Positions 28,301-33,048 of a DNA stretch of 46,661 nt are shown piece by piece. The notes under the pieces are model-generated. The model worked only from the letters and a program-made list of their open reading frames with translations. It searched no databases and was not told the origin of the DNA. The position numbers and the translations under genes are program-made. The DNA comes from a virus. Positions within the stretch are counted from its first letter, which is position 1. Each line of letters opens with the position of its first letter. The DNA lies in the IMG/VR virus record IMGVR_UViG_3300025849_000064, positions 1-46,661 of that record, one strand, 5' to 3'.

Positions 28301-29094
28301 GGTATTACAAAAAAATCACCTGGTTCAGACACAGCACCTTCTTCGTTATATATAACTGAATTATATAAATCAGGGCCACTTGAATCATCTCTTCTGCCAG
28401 TTAATAATGCTGACCCGGGTGTAAAGGTTCGTGATAACGCAAATGCCATAGGATGACCTGGAGTATCTATTTCAAATTTATAAGTCTGTCCTCTATATAA
28501 TTTTAAGTTAGGATTTCTACTAAATCCATTTGGAGAAAATACATAAGCAAAATTATCGTCGTCTTCTTCTAATGTAACTGTGTATGTACTTTCAATTCCT
28601 CTTTCTTGACCTTGGATTGCAACAGGCTGCGGTCCTTCAGGTATCCAGTAATATTCACGAAAGTTTACAAATTTATCCCAGTCAATACCAGGGTTCCATG
28701 CATAAGACTCTTGAGAATTTAATTTGCTGTGATTAGCAACTGATCCTGAAAAATTACTTATAGAATTGATATAATCGATATAGTCGCCATAAAATTTTAC
28801 ATTGCCTAAATTATCTTCTATTACAGTTGCAGGTTCAAATTGATAGTTTTCTCTATCTAATGATATATCTCCGATATAGTTATCTGTAGTAGTATTATAT
28901 GATTTGGCATGCTTTCTTCCAAAATATCCTGATAGTTTTTCTGCTGTGCCTGGTTGTGTTAATTGATCTAGTGTTGCTTGTAAAAAATTAATGTTTGCAG
29001 TAGTTCTAAAGAATTTTGGTAATAGATTACTTGTTTTTCTTTCAGAATCTCCAGGAACTGGCAAACTGTATTCGTTTTGATTATTATTAGACAT
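13348..29094 (-). CDS. Giant 5248-aa baseplate wedge/structural protein (gp7-position)
   Basis: One uninterrupted frame of 5248 codons takes up a third of the window. It directly follows gp6 (TAATG overlap), the place of gp7/gp8 in T4, so a wedge or peripheral baseplate role is likely. A central segment (about residues 1800-1900: FDYRISEFTDFYDLDSDN, HLLGYQNRKYL, FYQGFIQEKGTKNALDKL) resembles what I recall as gp7 of cyanophages. Seven ChtBD3/CBM-like modules (pattern Y..GD.V.Y....Y.A....P....W) occur near residues 1490, 1745, 2258, 2917, 2975, 3041 and 3318. FG-GAP-like propeller repeats (GSPKELDGRVHVYRR, GEPFDDINKIDQGKVHVY) lie between 2150 and 3250. GSGY..KP.V.I.G repeats lie near 3795 and 4155-4200, and beta repeats fill the C-terminus. 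An N-terminal LYRGQTYKFEIDTPGHP stretch near residue 200 looks cupredoxin-like. The exact T4 equivalence is uncertain. Confidence 0.8.
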   Translation of the reverse strand: MSNNNQNEYSLPVPGDSERKTSNLLPKFFRTTANINFLQATLDQLTQPGTAEKLSGYFGRKHAKSYNTTTDNYIGDISLDRENYQFEPATVIEDNLGNVKFYGDYIDYINSISNFSGSVANHSKLNSQESYAWNPGIDWDKFVNFREYYWIPEGPQPVAIQGQERGIESTYTVTLEEDDDNFAYVFSPNGFSRNPNLKLYRGQTYKFEIDTPGHPMAFALSRTFTPGSALLTGRRDDSSGPDLYNSVIYNEEGAVSEPGDFFVIPADGIITFEDDAENISTLYPDGIRKLNEDNEEIATLYIEKGTIEFTIPDNAPDKLFYISKNDVNTSGNIRVYDIEENTSIDVAAEILGKKEYTTKDGWSVSNGMKVYFLGDTVPQSYETGQYYVEGVGDKIRLVNTIDLIIPASYSENRLVPFDSQGFDILPWSNNNSYPATKDYIVSNRAAIDKNAWSRYNRWIHRDVIDKSAEINLTQVNIDEDARAKRPIIEFEAGLKLFNFGTFAKKDIDLIDDFTTDVFSIIEGSSGYNIDGVDITEGMRILFTADTDILVKDKIYIVKFLNFQGYRQISLFETDDSNPLDLETVLVTKGTNNAGKSYHFTNNKWNLGQLKTKTNQPPKFDLCCPNGNDFGDSAIFESSNFTGTKLFSYREGTGTPDEELGFPLSYRTIDNSGDIVFDFNLLSDTFTTQSETGISTVYTDNAYLRKYTSREDFKYQNGWASHPTITKQYVIRQYTSTLQQNNNFEIDVYENSTLLTDLKVKVFVNDRFQKENVDYQIDRINKKTFVRFTNNLQENQIVIIKTLSNSPKSKNGFYEIPNNLERNPLNENVVDFTLGEVVDHVNTMIGEIPKFDGTYPGKSNLRDLGDLDKFGTRFMKHSGPVNLANYHLNSQEHNIVSALRFSKQEYAKFKRQLIQTATKLGYSGPVIQHLDKILLEINKDKTSNMPFYFSDMISYNTGKRLVYEVLDNTNPFFAISNPFDDSIISTTAVNVYLNGTQLLKGRDYTFSSEGFAVIIADKEVGDTIEIYEYSSTDGSYVPPTPTKLGLYPSYEPKIYIDDRFREPTRVIQGHDGSITVAFNDYRDDLLLEFEKRIFNNIKVNYNPNIFDINDYVGGFYRDTKFTKQEIDNTLLIDFLQWNQIVDEDYTENSFYNRSDKFLINYSSMTGPDDETLPGFWRGIYKQAYDTDRPHSHPWEMIGFTIKPSWWDEVYGVAPYTKNNLVLWEDLQEGLIREPGKLPIRNPKYVRPGLVSHIPADDRGNLTAPLESNFAKNYVASYTRQRFTFGDFAPVEAAWRNSSEYPFAILLSYLLNQPAKVLGTAFDISRMSRNFCGQLVYTPTGKSIELEKIKFPNTYNDDERIYTSGLVNYQYNYISGYVTKIYEDYINNVKSIKNKMGFKIAGFSNKDKFKLLLDSRTPYNQGNVFVPEENYKIFLHKSTPVDIANYSGVIVQKSASGYIIKGYDPSKPQFSYYKPITSFSDPKISVGGVSEEFVKWQPEKNYYKGQVVEDGTVFYRVTKNHKSNAQFDDTNLVRLSEAPVVGGKSATVAQKFSSITSYLNYGETLRTSQEVVDFLIGYGEYLNTLGFKFEQFAGSNNIKNWTYAVREFLFWTTQNWAPGNALSISPSAELIDFERPFATVDDLNNNFYEYGLILNADGSQINSDTSRIARSAKGISIGLANTEDGIYHIKLPLVQKEHVVLLDNTTQFSDIIYKPSTGYRQERIKVSGYRSDEWNGTLNAPGFVFDDAKVTEWQEWQDYVIGDLIKYKEFYYVALENIPGNETFSTSKWQILDERPKSQLLTNFDYRISEFTDFYDLDSDNFDIEKQKLAQHLLGYQNRKYLSNIINDDVSQYKFYQGFIQEKGTKNALDKLFDALNTADKDSLEFYEEWAIQVGRYGSVDKKEELEIVLDEQSMLLSPQPIELVDYLPQDNTDKVYRQRPFELYHKSKNYNNSPFPTKAKFDEYIKSSGYVYNGDVDFKVVNFEDIIYANVNQLIEDQYIWSPIDNNTWNVHQFTRLNLTLVGTSEVNLELTTTPDSDYPLVRFTFNKFPTDIAIGDYISVINAELFGIVNFYKVIQKNRNDVIVEWPLQKDFPEFVDVDHNDELDLKVVGLRSVRSTDLDSANAILQQNKALNQQIWVDDIDGDSNWGVYRNEEVYNLQSSVENPTTDDGTFHNYASTLDVTSNNRNMVVGSPKELDGRVHVYRRSNDISSWSLDQTLTSGGDIFSSDDAESGYGTSVAYTPDGNYLFVGSPTASNVRTRYKENFDPFLPYNKSDIVNYKESLWRANRDILPAIGSQSYNTFSSYTDFINDDTVDSTLLALLITGTPGLDNNYVNNPETGRGHVLVRAPLQQYLASSVGDTIHLQYNLYSKNNPNINDAYEPWNNLLDIKATDITGAFEIKNKVEVIVRIPEYTVLPIIGDFLETPTAAGTVVFVGEQGGTTVVYLENTTGVFQQTGVMFVNNDNLVGTYSLIAENLTPDVVGGFWLIETEPYNNGTEFYDTGNGLVYVDLVRSEESRVKNQYFNLLNTTSVIGDYTGIKRQASQILNLSYSGNPYNTPADYPADIFVFRTPNTSEFNSIVSGESIKLELQSNENFPTDLTQFGFQDSIINKSHDVFDIWDGFIEFEYSEFDFNGDPFEPQARYHYVGNVLTERPNGGDIIVDKQIPFDEFGGLALTSYNTSAAEVMFYQRDFLRVRVYVKILQEYDGTTYGGNFELYNTNIARYEFTRLGNDLYRGAADPDRDMGVIDSVDVGVSLVNTADNIGKLFVVKNNIINDSTGTFFMPLVENADLVNDEYWLYNEQTRSGDSRSASLPSSFNKDYTQVFNIPVDSFGEKKFDNEGVISVYRRSENGAYTYIRSIVSRYRGNDRKFGSRINVKQVNNKYYISVSSAGDESLNNFGTIEFLTHGLDDEQSLRYRGKFDLNSDYVQGDIVVFRGEYYETLINFIQDINNPILVTNNLYWKNISFVYGIDKDYRGEYDPVIPYRAGEIVKYDGPDSGNNRLFVAKTNISANSSFNYFQWDIVPTGIDYLGYIPNNSGFVAYDFADFDKNASYNVDSIVVYNEKLYKANNDITPNSIELNRRFNPNEWTEQLNARDEVFFDPETNIIRFGEKFELSTTGDVLITTSTQETNSTPETIVLVYRKINDKFYLDQSIYPDIPNTGFANSISISPDGNTIAIGEPFDDINKIDQGKVHVYQFNGTRFTKGQMLYSPSNEESELFGFTVAATNNGIFITSANGDSVIPTIFDTGETAFDNNFTRFAGSNKDSGVVYHYEKIEQKYLFAEDLVLRDKDAILLGENLKINNNHVYMGMTNMILNDYDVFSKNKSYKKGSIVEYDGIAYVANADITPGLVIEDRDFDNAEWTRTAPIILPDGTLNQKSRGTVLEYRKDSGKTAWTKTREKITPVDTSKIENIFLYNKRTDQILTYLDWIDPIQGKIAGPAEQELTYKIPFDPARYNVSSVANVYDEEKFWAEENVGKLWWDISEARFTYPYQGDTIYQNGAFNKLEFNTSVDVYEWVESEFTPSEYDELADTQEGLLKGVSGQSIYSDAIYTQKTFYDSVSNAYFVKNYFWVKNKATVPSLEDRKISALDVTKLITNPSAQGYRHVNFLSANRLTMHNINSFINNKDIVLSIRWTEDTIDQNIHNQYQIISEGLETSKLNTEIEQKWFDSLVGYDTNLKVVPDITLSPKYRYGNKFRPRQSMFVNREEALKQVIERVNMILKKNIIADLYNLSPLSQAQVAPTQLSNQYDAVIDTTSELQFVGISKAEQAILEPVIQNGRIVRVRIINPGRGYKVAPTYSIIGNGNGASFDITINNLGQITNINVESQGNSYESNTSISVRPFSVLVNNDSTVFGKWSIYRLNYDEKTWFRYQVQEFDVNLFWNYIDWYQEGINEFTNIDYEVDQSYELLGLEAVIGDTVKIANISTGGWLLLRKIANESVDDYTVNYETIGRQNGSIQFSDALYDLAGNSIGYDNRSYDSYFYDAQPIKETRIILETIRDNLFVDNLSVEYNKLWFASLRYIFSEQNNVDWAFKTSFIKGKHNKGMLDQPRNFQNNTLPSYTDFINEAKPYSSTIREFVTDYDAFDNTRSSTTDFDLPPFYSQNTKSIQTSKVKAQETQLIGIDDIMLEYPRKHWLDNVGYEITQIKLANPGSGYLTKPKVNITGGGGQNATAEAYISQGKIVEIKVTNAGSGYISKPDIEIVGSQEDDGTPATASVILGNGLARTANIKVKFDRISGNVYIAELTESETYYGTGSKFVFDLNFPMDLNNTKVKVLIDNKEQLRSRYTFANTENLDKTYTREQGQIIFTTPPKVGAEIVIDYYKPISMLTAQDRLAYGYNPTTGMFGIGENNDGSMNFAQLMDGIDYGGVEVRSFEFEGPAGWGSGEWYSTSWDVYDNTYEDEIFTFDGSTVSIKLSQPLTQDIEYNVYLNGVRIDDPNFDSGKFDYNGVIINSIIGDGTTDTIFLDELGITVADGDVLIIRKNTSDGSVTPDTESYDTALSGGDLNYQTAQGINAEDIIVDGDGFVTPTTSKGPEELVPGQLVDTLDIKVYHREGDGQGKIYSQSYKTDGTVEFNLELTPSTKDAVIVKLDNVILSNDKYTIDFVNNTVTLNEVPDSEKELNIITISAGQQKILTTDAFVGDGVKYEVIVDVDYTELLDVFATIDGVQVSTTLVNYDSTDSTNKNLKGNLLIRFDTPPTENAQVNYIVFYDNTKINYSQVTKDVFKGDGSSVLYNLTQSPLYKLPTQHNTIVKVDNKILNPGYNKQFVVDSNNRIVEYNELSEELVGTTQYSLDLFQQPEASITVNDLLVILNGETITFPAQWRFDIFNNAIELTPGTGNEGDILEIYVVTDGEYTIDGTDVTFKVPPADNSLIEVIKFTNHDILQTERINLDVVARSIISEGQDEFVIYHRLTRGEIELRYPAIDAQYVWVSINGELLSPTVDYHITSDLKKVQLLELPNPNDVIDIIHFAAPVVTNTFAFRQFKDMLNRTHFKRLDSAATTLSQDLNYYDLRIEVIDGTKLPEPNKGKNIPGVIFIEGERIEYLVKEGNLLRQLRRGTLGTGTKDIINAGTNIFDQGISKTIPYRDQIITQNFTTDGISSNFALDFVPNNLNEFEVFYAGRRLRKNEIDIFDQTLALDSNEGDVLSPGEFILPEFDFTDNTRPLSPTIGTQHMQSEYIFTWNGISWKSNSLILNFVPQENLQVTVVRKIGKTWTTPGESLVESNNNIARFVRDSDSGLLE

Positions 29095-32000
29095 TAGTAA
29101 CTATAACCTCCTGAAGAGCTACTTGAATTTGATACAAGAACATTCGATTGTACTCCTGTATTATTTTGTGCAGTTGCACTAACTACTTTTCCATCTACTT
29201 TTAATTTCTTAGCTGAAATTTCATCAATTACTTCAATGTCCGAAACAGTTGCAGAATTGATGAATACTTCGTCTGGTTCAGATTTTATTTCAAACAAACT
29301 TCCAAATACCTGTGAATCTTGCTTTGGTACAATTAATAAACTTGCAATATTAGGACTCATATTACTCATAATATATGTGCTAAGTTCCTGGAAGTAAAAT
29401 GTATCTCCGAAATCCCAGTTTTCAGATGCAAAAAACTTATTAATATAATCAACTACTGTTGACTTTAATTGATTATCATTTAAAACTATACTAGGATTTT
29501 TTACAATTTTAAATGTTACTTGTAATTCTTCGATTGCTTTATCTCCAAATAATGGTTTATATTTTACAGGATGATAGATTATTTCATCGCTTATACTTTT
29601 TATTTGGTTCAGTTGACCACTGTAATTTAAAAATAACTGATCACTACTTTGAGGTATAGGTTTTATATCTAATTCATTAGAAAGCCAAAGTCTATACTGT
29701 ACATCATAATCTCTTGTTAAAAGGTATGTATCTATAATATTTGATAACGCAGGATCAATACGTTGATTATTATCAGCTGTATGTAAATAATGAAACTTAA
29801 TTTTTTCTCTACCTACATATGCTTTATAGTCACTTGTAACATAAGTATTATTCTTTATTTTATCAATATACTTGAATACATTTGTCTCAATAATATAAAA
29901 GACTTGTTTATCATTATATACACTAAAAGATCCTATGTTAGATTCTGTCGAAACTATTATAATTGTGTTGTTACTATTATCGAAATATTTAAAATCTTCT
30001 GTTTTATCCTCAGTAATATATTTTTCTTGGAATATAAATTTATTAGCAATATTAGTTGAAGGGCTAACAATTTCTTCAAATAATTCTATATCGTCATATA
30101 CCCCATCATCGTCAGAATCAAAGAATGTAACTTCAATTTTTTTACTTTCGATATATCCTGAACTATCTCTATAAGCATCTGATATTGACCATGCAAAATC
30201 TCTTGTAAATGGCATTAATTCATCAGGCTTTTTATTAATATTCAATACGTTAATTTTATCTTTAATTGTTTTACCTGTTTTACTATCATATATTTTATCA
30301 GCACTATCAAAATAAAATTTAATTTCACTGTCACTTTCAAAAATATATCTTAAGTTTCTATAATTTACATTATAAGTCTCGCCGTCAGTTTTAAAGTAAA
30401 AAATCCAACTCGAATCTAAATTTTGTTCACTAGTGTTTCCAGCTTTTCCTAAATTAAATTCGTTTACAGTATCAATATTTTCTGCTAAAATAATTTTCCA
30501 TTGTCTATCAAATTGATCGTAACGTAATCCAAAATCATTATATGCAAATGTTTGATCAATAATCTGAACAATTATATCTGGTAAAAGATTTTCAGCAAGC
30601 TTTGGTCTTATTTCTGTAAGTACTGCTCCTTGAGGTACATTGTCGTTTAAGTATATCGGTCCTAATGCAGAATCTAAATCTTTACCATCATCAGTTATAC
30701 TAATAACTTTAGTCCATATGTATTCTTTACTTCCTGGATGATCAGCATCGCCTAACATAAGAGTATTGTCTTCCATAAAATGATAGCCGGACGGTGCTAA
30801 AAACTTTAACATAGTTTCTGCTTCTAATAGTCTAAGACTATTAGCAGTAAATGTGCCCACTGCTAACGGATCCCCGTCAGTGTCACTCAAATTACCTGTA
30901 GTTAAATTAGTATCATTTGTACGTGAATTCCATGAAGCATTTAAATCATCAACTATAATTCTATTGTATTTAGAAAGATAAAAATTCTTAATATTGTTTG
31001 AAGATAAAATTGGTGTTATAGTATTGTATATAAATCCTTCAATATCTGACTGTGTAGTAAAATTAAATTTCTTTAAAATATTATAATCTTCTTTATACAG
31101 AATTCCATCGTTAGCATATAAATTTGTAGAACTATATTTTCCAGTAGTGTCTTTTAAATCAAAATATCTACTTATTCCGCTGCTTAATCTGTTAACTGAT
31201 TTTACCTTTGTTATGTCTTGACTCACTGCGAGTGGGCCTACATTATAATCTTCAGCTGTAATCATTCTATTTTGAGTGTAGTAAGTAGCTGGAGCATTTT
31301 GTTTAATTTCAGCATTAGTTTCAGCAGGTGAAGAATTTGATATATTTGTTTTTAAACTAAGTGTAATTGTAAGTGTTTCTGAATTATTAGCTTTTGAAAT
31401 ATAAGGTATTTCAATGTTTATATTTGCCATACCTGCTGGGGATATATTCATAAATCTATTAGCACTTGTTCTATAATATAGCTTATAATTTCCACCTGGA
31501 ATATTGCCAAATACGCCGTCTGCAAAAATTAAATTAATTCTGTCATCAACTCTTGACCCTACAGCAAAAATATTTTTAATTTTTTTGAATAAACTATTAT
31601 AAATTACATTGTTACCTTCAACAGTATCAACCTTAGTCCATAATTCTGTTTCAAATCCGTTTAGATCTAACCCGTATAACCAAACATCACTATTATTAAT
31701 ATTAGGAGTGTCTATAGATACAATTTGATTTGGCGTAGGATTACTAACAGCAAAATTTCCAATTTGTAAATCTCCTTGACGGAAGTGCATAAAGAATCCT
31801 GTGTTAGAACTGCCAGCGCCTTTGCCATCGTCTCTATATAAAAACGCTGGATTATTTCCAGGCAATGGTGGTTCTTCACTAATTAAATTATTGTCAATAT
31901 CGGTAGAAACTATTTCAAATTTTTCTGATTTTCCCTGAACTGATCTTGTAAATTTATAAACAGGAATATCAGTATTCAGTGCATTAAATCGATATTGTTC

Positions 32001-32552
32001 AGTCGGTACTCCAGAAATATTTGCACTCTTTAGTGGCTTTCCTACAGGATTTGTAACAGGCAAAGCAGCGTTAATTATTTTTGTAAATTGTTCTAACCAT
32101 AAGTTATTAGAAGGATCATTCCATTTAGCAGTAATGCCATTCATATTAACACCGCTACTATCAAAAATTGATTCGCTTGTTTTAACTGCTTCAATTTTTA
32201 AAAGACCATTTGCTGCTTGATTTCTTTTGGGATTATAACTTATTAATCTAGCAAGTCTTAATACACTTTCTCTACGCTCTGCTGTTTCTAAAAAGTTTTC
32301 TCTTGCATTAAGATCAACACGGAAAGATAAATTTTGTCCTAAAAATGCTATTAGATCAATAAGAGCTACATATTCTGATGTTTCAATATAATCATTAAAA
32401 TTTTCTGGATAATTTTCTCTTAGATATTGAATCATTGTTCTACGTAGATTATCAAAATCATAACTTTGAAAATCAGCATTACGAAAACTTTGATAGATTC
32501 TTTTCCAATCTTGATTTAACAATAATCTATTTTGTCTGTCAGATATAGACAT
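29094..32552 (-). CDS. gp6: Baseplate wedge protein gp6
   Basis: A 1152-aa protein. The N-terminus is characteristic of gp6: DRQNRLLLNQDWKRIYQSFR, then the helical block YIETSEYVALIDLIAFLGQN, DLNARENFLETAERRESVL and LARLISYNPKRN. In T4, gp6 forms the ring of inter-wedge contacts that holds the six baseplate wedges around the hub. The frame is much longer than the 660 aa of T4 gp6; the middle has long asparagine- and aspartate-rich insertions. The C-terminus is serine-rich (VSNSSSSSGGYSY) and contains AGGAGG, which may serve as ribosome binding site for the overlapping giant gene although its spacing (about 13 nt) is long. Its own ATG has AAGGAAA upstream and a late-promoter motif 22 nt away. 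Confidence 0.88.
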   Translation of the reverse strand: MSISDRQNRLLLNQDWKRIYQSFRNADFQSYDFDNLRRTMIQYLRENYPENFNDYIETSEYVALIDLIAFLGQNLSFRVDLNARENFLETAERRESVLRLARLISYNPKRNQAANGLLKIEAVKTSESIFDSSGVNMNGITAKWNDPSNNLWLEQFTKIINAALPVTNPVGKPLKSANISGVPTEQYRFNALNTDIPVYKFTRSVQGKSEKFEIVSTDIDNNLISEEPPLPGNNPAFLYRDDGKGAGSSNTGFFMHFRQGDLQIGNFAVSNPTPNQIVSIDTPNINNSDVWLYGLDLNGFETELWTKVDTVEGNNVIYNSLFKKIKNIFAVGSRVDDRINLIFADGVFGNIPGGNYKLYYRTSANRFMNISPAGMANINIEIPYISKANNSETLTITLSLKTNISNSSPAETNAEIKQNAPATYYTQNRMITAEDYNVGPLAVSQDITKVKSVNRLSSGISRYFDLKDTTGKYSSTNLYANDGILYKEDYNILKKFNFTTQSDIEGFIYNTITPILSSNNIKNFYLSKYNRIIVDDLNASWNSRTNDTNLTTGNLSDTDGDPLAVGTFTANSLRLLEAETMLKFLAPSGYHFMEDNTLMLGDADHPGSKEYIWTKVISITDDGKDLDSALGPIYLNDNVPQGAVLTEIRPKLAENLLPDIIVQIIDQTFAYNDFGLRYDQFDRQWKIILAENIDTVNEFNLGKAGNTSEQNLDSSWIFYFKTDGETYNVNYRNLRYIFESDSEIKFYFDSADKIYDSKTGKTIKDKINVLNINKKPDELMPFTRDFAWSISDAYRDSSGYIESKKIEVTFFDSDDDGVYDDIELFEEIVSPSTNIANKFIFQEKYITEDKTEDFKYFDNSNNTIIIVSTESNIGSFSVYNDKQVFYIIETNVFKYIDKIKNNTYVTSDYKAYVGREKIKFHYLHTADNNQRIDPALSNIIDTYLLTRDYDVQYRLWLSNELDIKPIPQSSDQLFLNYSGQLNQIKSISDEIIYHPVKYKPLFGDKAIEELQVTFKIVKNPSIVLNDNQLKSTVVDYINKFFASENWDFGDTFYFQELSTYIMSNMSPNIASLLIVPKQDSQVFGSLFEIKSEPDEVFINSATVSDIEVIDEISAKKLKVDGKVVSATAQNNTGVQSNVLVSNSSSSSGGYSY

Positions 32553-32573
32553 AGCGGTTTCCTTAATTTAATG

Positions 32574-32581
32574 TATTTATC
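32574..32581 (-). promoter_or_regulatory. T4-type late promoter motif (GATAAATA)
   Basis: Minus strand GATAAATA followed by CATTAAATTAAGG, 22 nt upstream of the gp6 ATG in the 54-nt gap between gp25 and gp6. It is a perfect NATAAATA match in one of the few gaps of the baseplate block, so it probably gives gp6 and the giant gene their own late transcript. Confidence 0.65.
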
Positions 32582-32606
32582 AGGTTTAGAAAAGTACGTA
32601 TTTAAT

Positions 32607-33047
32607 TTACGCAAGATTAGCAGATTGGTCAAATTTAAATTCTAAAGACTCTTGAATTCCGTAAGCAATATATTCTATAGTTGCTTCTATTTGTATGCCT
32701 GATTCATATGTAACTACAGATATTGATTTTGATATTACTCTGGGATCATAATTTATAATTTCTGTTACATTTGTAATAATAGCTTCTTCAATCTCAGGAG
32801 TTAGTTGTTCAAATAAAACGTCCCATATAATTGTACCAAAACTAGGATCACTAAGTTTTTCTCCCTGCCTAATATGAAAATGATTTATTACGTCTTGTTT
32901 TATAAGTTCTAAATCATATAAATTAAATCCAGATCTTGTAATATCAGTGGTGCTAAATCCTCTGTAGGCAATTCCTTGACTACTAGGATTTATTCCGTTA
33001 CTAGTAACACTTACTCGTTTATATAAATTTTTTTCTAATGTACTCAT
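32607..33047 (-). CDS. gp25: Baseplate wedge protein gp25
   Basis: A 146-aa protein of the gp25/lysozyme-like wedge family found in all contractile injection systems. The family signature is present: IRQGEKLSDPSFG (the family EPR-type site), followed by IIWDVLFEQ, and later VISKSISVVTYESGIQIEATIEY. Length is close to T4 gp25 (132 aa). gp25 joins gp6 and gp53 in the core wedge that surrounds the hub and starts sheath assembly. The fold resembles a lysozyme-like domain but enzymatic activity is not expected. It starts one base after the hub spike gene ends, with AGGAAG 7 nt upstream of the ATG. Confidence 0.92.
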   Translation of the reverse strand: MSTLEKNLYKRVSVTSNGINPSSQGIAYRGFSTTDITRSGFNLYDLELIKQDVINHFHIRQGEKLSDPSFGTIIWDVLFEQLTPEIEEAIITNVTEIINYDPRVISKSISVVTYESGIQIEATIEYIAYGIQESLEFKFDQSANLA

Positions 33048-33048
33048 T

